Below, piece by piece: positions 6,426 to 11,686 of a stretch of DNA of 11,686 bases. Position numbers and translations under genes: made by a program. Source of the DNA: Nitrosomonadales bacterium (lineage in GTDB: Bacteria; Pseudomonadota; Gammaproteobacteria; Burkholderiales; Gallionellaceae); the NCBI GenBank assembly GCA_016218465.1, contig JACREA010000118.1, positions 1 to 11,686 of the forward strand, written 5' to 3'. Under the pieces are notes generated by a model. It worked only from the letters and a program-made list of their open reading frames with translations. It made no database searches and was not told where the DNA came from. How positions within the stretch are numbered: position 1 is the stretch's first letter; every line of letters begins with the position of its first letter.

Positions 6426-7106
6426 CTATTCTGCCAGTATTCCTTGCTTGCGAGCTTCAAAAATCGCTTCGATTTTTGAGTTCACTTCGAGTTTTGAATA
6501 AATTCGCCGTACGTAAGTAAGTACCGTGTGGCGTGAGACTAACAGCAGTGCGGCGATCTCGTCAGAGGTAAAGCCTTTGGTGATGAGTTCGAGCACTTCC
6601 ATCTCGCGAGTTGATAAGGCGGCTCGCGGCTTGTCTGTCACAGGCGCCGCAGAAGCTGGCACAAACTGTCTGAAGCGCATCAAAATCTGTCGCGCGATCA
6701 GCGGGCTGATCGGACTGCCACCGGCATGCAGGCTGCGAATCTCGAAGATCATTTTCTCCGGCGCGCTATCTTTCAGCAGATAGCCCGATGCGCCCTCCTC
6801 AAGCGATCTCATCACATGCATCTCATCGCCAAACACTGTGATCACCATGATGTTGCAGCTTGGCCATTTGGCATGTGCCGCCCGGATCACATCGATGCCG
6901 GAACCATCCGGCAAGCCAAGATCGACAAGCAAAACATCGGCATTCACCTCGCCCAGCATTTGCAAACCGAGCGCTCGCGTAGCCGCCGCCCTCAGCAGCG
7001 TCATGTCGGGCGCAGCCTGAATAGCCTCTATCAAGGCATTCTGGAAATTGACATCGTCCTCCACCAGCGCGACGCGGATAGGAGAACTGTTTTTGAGTGC
7101 GTGCAT
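6426..7106 (-). CDS. LuxR/NarL-family response regulator
   Basis: DNA-binding response regulator partnered with the kinase just downstream. Receiver domain about 10-125: acidic pair D17/D18, phosphoacceptor D62 (LLVDLGLPDGSG), T90 and K112 (GYLLKDSA). The C-terminal LuxR-type helix-turn-helix spans about 163-221: LSTREMEVLELITKGFTSDE followed by IAALLLVSRHTVLTYVRRIY. The 226 residues and domain order are standard for NarL/UhpA-type regulators. ATG 7106 is chosen: it leads straight into the receiver, and GAAGG lies ten bases upstream. Upstream in-frame TTG 7151 would add 15 unneeded residues. A candidate promoter overlaps the hairpin repeat 54-79 bases upstream, suggesting control at that site. 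Targets are unknown; autoregulation is possible. Confidence 0.94.
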   Translation of the reverse strand: MHALKNSSPIRVALVEDDVNFQNALIEAIQAAPDMTLLRAAATRALGLQMLGEVNADVLLVDLGLPDGSGIDVIRAAHAKWPSCNIMVITVFGDEMHVMRSLEEGASGYLLKDSAPEKMIFEIRSLHAGGSPISPLIARQILMRFRQFVPASAAPVTDKPRAALSTREMEVLELITKGFTSDEIAALLLVSRHTVLTYVRRIYSKLEVNSKIEAIFEARKQGILAE

Positions 7107-7156
7107 GACAAATTCGCCTTCTGTGAAATTCACGCATAGATATTGCCACAACTCCA

Positions 7157-7186
7157 GAATTTACTTGTCACCAGTTCTAGGGACAA
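7157..7186 (-). promoter_or_regulatory. candidate promoter of the regulator/kinase operon
   Basis: Read on the minus strand, TTGTCC (4 of 6 to -35 consensus) and TAAATT (4 of 6 to -10) are spaced by exactly 17 bases. The hairpin repeat covers the -35 and spacer. If real, a protein bound to the repeat would block or adjust transcription of the two-component operon. Pattern match only. Confidence 0.35.
7160..7185. repeat. hairpin repeat copy 1, upstream of the response regulator
   Basis: 26 bases, 24 identical to the copy at 8629-8654 in the same orientation. The core is an imperfect inverted repeat: TTGTCAC, loop CAGTTCTA, GGGACAA (one mismatched pair). It lies between the ATPase stop and the regulator start. 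Confidence 0.75.
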
Positions 7187-7227
7187 AGGGAGAGCGAAGG
7201 CATAATTTATAGAGTCTCCCATAAGCA

Positions 7228-8520
7228 TTACTTTCGCAGATGCACCGATTGCAAGCTGCTGGCATTCAAAGTTGATAGCGGCATTGCCCACAGCGGGCGA
7301 CCATTAGCCTGCCCCAATGGCAATGTTTCGGTGCCATCGTAAAGAACGATTCCCGTCCTGAAAGACTGCCGGGCAACACCGGCTAATTTCTTCAGGCCGA
7401 GCAGGTCGCTAACAGAAACACTCGCGGCAGCCTTGACCTCCACACCGATAATTTCGCCCGACGCATTTTCAATCACAAAGTCCACCTCGTTCTGGTCTTT
7501 GTCGCGGTAGTAGAAAATGCCATATTCGCCCTTGGCCCAGGTGATCTGTTTGCGCAACTCGGCGTATACAAAACTTTCCAGCAATTGCCCAAACAGCTTT
7601 CGTTGCGCCAATGTGCCGGAGAAATCGGTCAGCACGCTTAACAGGCCGGAATCAATGAACTGCAACTTGGGTGTTTTCAGCAAACGCGAGAGGCGGTTGC
7701 CCGACCACACCGCGAGCCGCTGCATCAGATACATTTGCTCGAACACCGCGATATATTTGCTGGCCGTCTTGTGGTCAATGCCGACCTGCCCGCCAAATTG
7801 GCTGTAGTTGCATAGCTGTCCGGCGCTTTGGGATAAGGCTTTTAGCAGGCGCGGCACCTGATCCAGTTTGTCGAGACTGGCAATATCCTTGATGTCGCGT
7901 TGAATGAGAGCATCAATGTATTGGCGTGCCCAAGTCTTGCGGCGGCGACTTTCTGTGCGAATCAGCGCTTCCGGGTAGCTGCCTCTGACCACCTTCTCGA
8001 CCAGATCATTGCCTACAGCGGGGGTTGTGGCAACCAGCATCTCACCGGCAAATAACGCATCCAGCCAAGCCGATGAAGCACCCGGCGCAGATGCTGTTTC
8101 GCATTGCGCAAGGGGGAGCAGCACCAGCGTTTCCATCCGTCCCGCAAGAGAATCTGCAATGCCGGGTAGCGCCATCAGGTTGGCCGAGCCGGTCAGCAAA
8201 AAACGACCGGGACGCCGATCTTCATCCACCGATTTTTTGATGGCCAGCAGCAAACTGGGGGCGCGCTGAATCTCGTCTATGACCGCAGAATCAATGCTGC
8301 GGATCAGCCCCACCAGGTCTTCGTTGGCGGCAACGCGAGCAGCCTCATCGTCCAGCATCAGGTATCTGCGCGATGCCCCGGCCATCTGGCGCACCAGCGT
8401 GGTTTTCCCCGCCTGCCTTGGTCCGCTTAACAGAACGACCGGCGTATCGGCCAGCGAATCCAACACGCGGGGCTGGATGTTTCTGGGAAAAATGGTTGGC
8501 GTTACGTCGGTATCAAGCAT
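7228..8520 (-). CDS. AAA_14 / DUF4143 family ATPase
   Basis: P-loop ATPase of the common AAA_14-DUF4143 family, whose cellular role is not established. 430 residues from ATG 8520; an in-frame TTG at 8529 is also possible. The AGGCGGA site fits the ATG better (10-base gap). Seen: Walker A GPRQAGKT (33-40), Walker B AVIDEIQ (79-85), sensor-like RFLLTGSAN (106-114), SLAGRMETLVLLPL (124-137), then SYPEAL, QYIDALIQRDIKDIA (200-214), and the C-terminal domain with LLESFVYAELRKQ (313-325) and YYRDKDQNEVDFVIE (337-351) followed by GVEVKA (359-364). The D347...E361-x-K363 arrangement is reminiscent of a PDDEXK nuclease-like fold; activity is inference. It is a single-gene unit with no partner. Near-identical 26-base hairpin repeats bracket it, hinting it is a mobile or accessory gene, or shares regulation with its neighbour. 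Confidence 0.92.
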   Translation of the reverse strand: MLDTDVTPTIFPRNIQPRVLDSLADTPVVLLSGPRQAGKTTLVRQMAGASRRYLMLDDEAARVAANEDLVGLIRSIDSAVIDEIQRAPSLLLAIKKSVDEDRRPGRFLLTGSANLMALPGIADSLAGRMETLVLLPLAQCETASAPGASSAWLDALFAGEMLVATTPAVGNDLVEKVVRGSYPEALIRTESRRRKTWARQYIDALIQRDIKDIASLDKLDQVPRLLKALSQSAGQLCNYSQFGGQVGIDHKTASKYIAVFEQMYLMQRLAVWSGNRLSRLLKTPKLQFIDSGLLSVLTDFSGTLAQRKLFGQLLESFVYAELRKQITWAKGEYGIFYYRDKDQNEVDFVIENASGEIIGVEVKAAASVSVSDLLGLKKLAGVARQSFRTGIVLYDGTETLPLGQANGRPLWAMPLSTLNASSLQSVHLRK

Positions 8521-8628
8521 GGAAACCAAGTCCGCCTGATTGGGAAAATACTATAGTCTATTTGGGATTGCGTGGCTAGTGAAATGGGATTTTTGCACCT
8601 GATATCGGAATGCGCTCATACGCAACCG

Positions 8629-8654
8629 TTTCCTTGTCCCCAGTTCTAGGGACA
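8629..8654. repeat. hairpin repeat copy 2, between the ATPase and NHL genes
   Basis: Same orientation as the copy at 7160-7185, differing at two positions. The core is a perfect 6-base stem: TGTCCC (8636-8641 less one base offset of loop), loop CAGTTCTA-like centre, GGGACA (8649-8654). It sits 109 bases upstream of the ATPase ATG and 112 bases upstream of the NHL lipoprotein ATG, in the divergent promoter region of both. I found no third copy in the window. Confidence 0.75.
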
Positions 8655-8766
8655 TACAAATCACAACGACCTCTCTACTATCGCCCCAGCAAAAAGCTCT
8701 TGGCTTTGCCGGAACAGGCATGTCCATCCCCTGAATGAATGACATTGTGTCTCAAGGAGAATTCAA

Positions 8767-11637
8767 ATGAACTTCAGTATCGTTAAGATGTTGCGTTGCA
8801 TCCCACTGGTAGTGGCCCTCTTGCTCGGCGCATGTGGAGGCGGCGGCTCGTCAGTAACACCCGTCACCAGCACCTACACCGTGGGCGGCACAGTCACTGG
8901 CTTGAACGGCAGCGTGGTGTTGCAAAACAACGGCGCGGACAACCTCACCGTTACTGCCAACGGCAACTTCACATTTGCCGCATCCACCACCAGCGGCAAC
9001 ACCTACGCCGTCACCGTCCTCACTCAACCGATAGGACAAACCTGCTCCGTGAGCACCGGCGCGGGCACTGTTTCCGGCAACAACGTCAGCAATGTCACCG
9101 TCACCTGCGCCACCAGCACCTACACCGTGGGCGGCACAGTGTCCGGTCTGACAGGTACGGTGGTATTGCAAGACAACAGCGGCGACAACCTCTCCGTTTC
9201 AGCCAATGGCGCGTTCACCTTCGCCACTCCTGTCGCCAACGGCAGTCCTTACAGTGTCACCGTCCTCACCCAGCCTTCGGTAACGATGAGCTGCTCCGTA
9301 ACGAACGGCACAGGCACGATCTCGCTGGCTAACGTCAGCAACGTCGCCATCACCTGCGCCCTTAACACCTACACCGTGGGCGGCACAGTCACTGGCTTAA
9401 ACGGCAGCGTGGTGTTGCAAGACAATGGTATCGACAACCTCACTGTATCAGTCAACGGCCCGTTCAACTTCCCCGCTGCTGTAGCCAGCGGCAACCCTTA
9501 CATTGTTAGCGTCTTCTCTAATCCTGCATCGCAGCACTGTGCGGTGAGTTCGGGTGCGGGCACGATTGCCTCCAGCAACATCAGCAACGTGGGCGTGGCG
9601 TGTTTGAATAACCAATTAGGCGGGGCAATTCAAACAGGCACGCCGCTGAATTTAACTAAAGCCGTCAGCACCCTTGCGGGCGCGGCACCGGGCGCCGACG
9701 GCACAGGCGCGGGAGTCAGATTCAACGCGCCTTTCGCCAGCATTTCAGATGGAACCAACCTCTACGTGGCGGATACGAGTAACCACACCATCCGGCAGAT
9801 CGTGATTGCTACTGGGGCAGTGACCACGCTGGCGGGAACGGCGGGGACGCAGGGTTCAGCGGACGGTACGGGCGCGGCGGCAAGGTTCAACACGCCTTAC
9901 GGCATCACCCTCGCGGGAGGTAACCTGTATGTAACGGATTCGGGTAACTCCGCCATTCGCCAGATCGTGATTGCGACTGGGGCGGTAACCACGCTGGCGG
10001 GGGGTGTCTGGGGTTCAGCGGACGGCACGGGTACGGCGGCAAGTTTCAACACGCCTTACGGCATCACCACCGATAATACCAACCTGTATGTGACGGATAA
10101 TGGTAGCCACACTATCCGCCAGATCGTGATTGCCACCGGGGCGGTGACCACGCTGGCGGGAACGGCGGGAGCGCCGGGGTCAGCAAACGGCACGGGTACG
10201 GCGGCAACGTTCAAAAATCCAGCTGGCATAACCATCAATAATGGAACCGATCTGTATGTGGCGGATTATGGCAACCACACCATCCGCCAGATTGTGATTT
10301 CTACAGGGGCGGTGTACACGACGGCTGGAACGGCAGGTAGCAGAGGTTCATCGGATCTCATCGGACAGAGCGCTAGATTCAACGGCCCTATCGGCATCAC
10401 TGTCGACAATGGCAGCCTGTATGTGGCGGATCAGTGGAATCACACCATCCGCCTTATTTCGATTGTTGGCGGGCAGGTGAACACGATAGCGGGAACAACG
10501 GGTGTGTCGGGGTCAGCGGACGGCACGGGTACGGCGGCTTCGTTCACCCTCCCTTCCGGCATTACCAGCAACAACGGCAGCCTGTATGTGGCGGATACGT
10601 ATAACCACCGCATCCGCAAGATTGTGATTGCCAGCTGGGCAGTGACCACGCTGGCGGGAACGGCAAGTGTGGCGGTGGATGCCACCGGCGCGGCGGCAAG
10701 GCTCGTGTACCCTAACAGCATCACCACCGATGGCAGCAACCTGTATGTGGCAGAAACTATTAACAACACCATCCGCCAGATCGTGATTACTACTGGGGCG
10801 GTGACCACGCTGGCGGGAACGGCAGGGACACAGGGGTCAACGGACGGCGCGGGTACGGGGGGAACGTTCCTCAATCCTTCGGCTACGTTCGACAATCCTT
10901 CCGGCATCACCACCGACGGTAGCAACCTGTATGTGGCGGATTCGAATAACAACAACACCATCCGCCAGATCGTGATTGCCACCGGGGCGGTGACCACGCT
11001 GGCGGGAACGGCGGGGATTACAGGGTCAGCGGACGGCACGGGTGCGGCAGCAGCGTTCAGTAATCCTACCAGCACCACCACCGACGGCAGCAACCTGTAT
11101 GTAACGGATACAGGGAATCACACCATCCGTAAGATCGTGATTTCAACCGGGGTGGTGACCACGCTGTCGGGAACGGTGGGAACTCCGGGGTCAGGGGACG
11201 GCACCGGCACAGCGGCTACGTTCAACGGTCCTGCCAGCATCACCACTGACGGGATCAATCTGTTTGTGGCAGATACGGGTAACCACACCATCCGCCAGAT
11301 CGTGATCGCCACCGGGGCAGTGACCACGCTGGCAGGAACGGCGGGAACGCTGGGATCAGCGGACGGCACGGGCACGGCGGCAAGCTTCAGCGGTCCTTCT
11401 GGCATCATCACCGACGGAATCAATCTGTTTGTGGCAGATACGGGTAACCACACCATCCGCCAGATCGTAATCGCCAGCGGGGTGGTGACCACGCTGGCGG
11501 GAACGGCGGGGATAACGGGGGCAGCGGATGCCACTGGAACGGCGGCGAGGTTCAACAATCCTTTCGGCATCACCACCGACGGCAGCAGCCTGTATGTGGC
11601 GGATAGGAGTAACGGCACCATCCGCAAGATTCAGTAA
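8767..11637 (+). CDS. lipoprotein with Ig-like and NHL beta-propeller repeats
   Basis: 956-residue surface or periplasmic lipoprotein of unknown function. The start ATG has AAGGAGA seven bases upstream. A lipoprotein signal ends LLLGAC (C23), followed by GGGGSS, a flexible tether; Gly at +2 fits outer-membrane sorting. Residues 37-279 are three repeats of about 83 residues. Each begins YTVGGTV(S/T)GL and contains GxVVLQ, DNL(T/S)V, NGxF and a closing VxC motif, with a conserved Cys pair per repeat. From residue 300 to the end are twelve repeats of about 55 residues built on TTLAGTAG...GSADGTGTAA.F..P.GIT, then LYVAD..NHTIRQIVI.TGA. These are NHL-type blades and would make two six-bladed propellers. 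Such proteins usually bind ligands or partners rather than catalyse; a role in surface adhesion or complex assembly is inference. Blades 10 and 11 share 50 identical bases. A terminator follows 28 bases after the stop. Transcribed away from the ATPase gene. Confidence 0.93.
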   Translation: MNFSIVKMLRCIPLVVALLLGACGGGGSSVTPVTSTYTVGGTVTGLNGSVVLQNNGADNLTVTANGNFTFAASTTSGNTYAVTVLTQPIGQTCSVSTGAGTVSGNNVSNVTVTCATSTYTVGGTVSGLTGTVVLQDNSGDNLSVSANGAFTFATPVANGSPYSVTVLTQPSVTMSCSVTNGTGTISLANVSNVAITCALNTYTVGGTVTGLNGSVVLQDNGIDNLTVSVNGPFNFPAAVASGNPYIVSVFSNPASQHCAVSSGAGTIASSNISNVGVACLNNQLGGAIQTGTPLNLTKAVSTLAGAAPGADGTGAGVRFNAPFASISDGTNLYVADTSNHTIRQIVIATGAVTTLAGTAGTQGSADGTGAAARFNTPYGITLAGGNLYVTDSGNSAIRQIVIATGAVTTLAGGVWGSADGTGTAASFNTPYGITTDNTNLYVTDNGSHTIRQIVIATGAVTTLAGTAGAPGSANGTGTAATFKNPAGITINNGTDLYVADYGNHTIRQIVISTGAVYTTAGTAGSRGSSDLIGQSARFNGPIGITVDNGSLYVADQWNHTIRLISIVGGQVNTIAGTTGVSGSADGTGTAASFTLPSGITSNNGSLYVADTYNHRIRKIVIASWAVTTLAGTASVAVDATGAAARLVYPNSITTDGSNLYVAETINNTIRQIVITTGAVTTLAGTAGTQGSTDGAGTGGTFLNPSATFDNPSGITTDGSNLYVADSNNNNTIRQIVIATGAVTTLAGTAGITGSADGTGAAAAFSNPTSTTTDGSNLYVTDTGNHTIRKIVISTGVVTTLSGTVGTPGSGDGTGTAATFNGPASITTDGINLFVADTGNHTIRQIVIATGAVTTLAGTAGTLGSADGTGTAASFSGPSGIITDGINLFVADTGNHTIRQIVIASGVVTTLAGTAGITGAADATGTAARFNNPFGITTDGSSLYVADRSNGTIRKIQ
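8875..9603 (+). repeat. three tandem ~83-residue Ig-like repeats
   Basis: Units begin at Tyr codons 8875, 9121 and 9370 (82, 83 and about 78 residues to the last VxC). Units one and three are nearly identical over their first 60 or so bases, more alike than either is to unit two. That suggests unit three arose from, or was converted by, unit one. Confidence 0.85.
9664..11634 (+). repeat. twelve NHL-type blades, ~165-bp units
   Basis: Blades start at the VSTLAG/VTTLAG strand and are 47 to 63 residues, most 53-56. Blade 5 is the most diverged (VYTTAGTAGSRGSSDLIGQ), and blade 3 is short in the GTAG loop. Blade 8 carries an extra seven residues from a 21-bp tandem duplication (10864-10884 and 10885-10905). 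Twelve fits two six-bladed propellers. Confidence 0.85.
11254..11468 (+). repeat. 50-bp perfect direct repeat in blades 10 and 11
   Basis: Bases 11254-11303 and 11419-11468 are identical, 165 bases (55 codons) apart. Both encode INLFVADTGNHTIRQIV. Other blades use different synonymous codons here and mostly LYVAD or LYVTD, so this pair is a recent duplication or conversion. Confidence 0.85.
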
Positions 11638-11665
11638 ATTAGTGTTGAATATCGCGAAATGAAAA

Positions 11666-11686
11666 CTGCCCGCTTCATGCGGGCAG
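11666..11686 (+). terminator. rho-independent terminator hairpin
   Basis: Perfect 8-bp GC-rich stem CTGCCCGC (11666-11673) with GCGGGCAG (11679-11686) and loop TTCAT, 28 bases after the NHL gene stop, preceded by AAAA. The expected T-run would lie just beyond the window. The A-run before the stem also allows it to serve a convergent gene. Confidence 0.8.

Noticed and set aside
8593..8621. TTGCAC with a TCATAC-like -10 as an NHL gene promoter
   Set aside because: The -10 match is too poor to claim.
8551..8745. Minus-strand 64-codon frame upstream of the ATPase
   Set aside because: It runs through the hairpin repeat, has no ribosome site and no protein-like pattern.
10440..11627. Two long minus-strand frames opposite the NHL repeats
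   Set aside because: Periodic shadow of the repeat codons (repeating VPASVVTAPVAITIWRMV). No ribosome site and no independent family likeness.
8875..11634. CRISPR-like or satellite array
   Set aside because: The repetition is in-frame coding repeats of 165 or about 248 bases with conserved protein pattern, not short repeats with unique spacers.

Overview
The window looks like a chromosomal segment of a Gram-negative proteobacterium. Supporting signs are Sec, Tat and lipoprotein signals, a NarX/NarL-type two-component pair and a YajR-type major facilitator. My best guess is a betaproteobacterium of the Nitrosomonadales/Gallionellaceae type; this is inferred from protein flavour and moderate GC, not from a marker gene. 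No rRNA, tRNA or CRISPR array was seen.

Layout. (1) 1-1286, minus: a YajR-like MFS transporter cut by the window edge. (2) 1647-2585, minus: a two-gene operon of an ECF-type sigma factor and a small Cys/His-rich membrane protein. Three copies of the 7-mer GTGTCAC lie in the 92 bases upstream of the sigma gene. (3) 2586-3567: no intact gene. It holds a decayed, internally deleted IS4-family transposase and two small hairpins. (4) 3568-4676, plus: overlapping genes for exported methionine sulfoxide reductases, MsrB with a Tat-like signal and MsrA with a Sec-like signal. (5) 4787-5097, plus: a frameshifted scrap of a phage-type tyrosine integrase. (6) 5134-7106, minus: a membrane histidine kinase (HisKA_3 type) and its LuxR/NarL-family response regulator, with the regulator gene first. 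(7) 7228-8520, minus: an AAA_14/DUF4143 ATPase. It is bracketed by two 26-base near-identical direct repeats, each containing a hairpin (TGTCCC, 8-base loop, GGGACA). (8) 8767-11637, plus: a 956-residue lipoprotein with three Ig-like repeats of about 83 residues, then twelve NHL-type beta-propeller repeats, followed by a strong terminator hairpin at the window end.

How it fits together. The Msr pair most likely repairs oxidised methionines in envelope proteins. The sigma operon and the kinase/regulator pair are two separate signalling units whose targets are not visible here. Two mobile-element scars (IS4 and integrase) flank the msr genes, so 2.7-5.1 kb has a history of insertion and decay. 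The features most worth a second look are the hairpin repeats around the ATPase, the iterated GTGTCAC sites at the sigma gene, the sigma/Cys-His membrane protein pair, and recent repeat exchange in the NHL lipoprotein.
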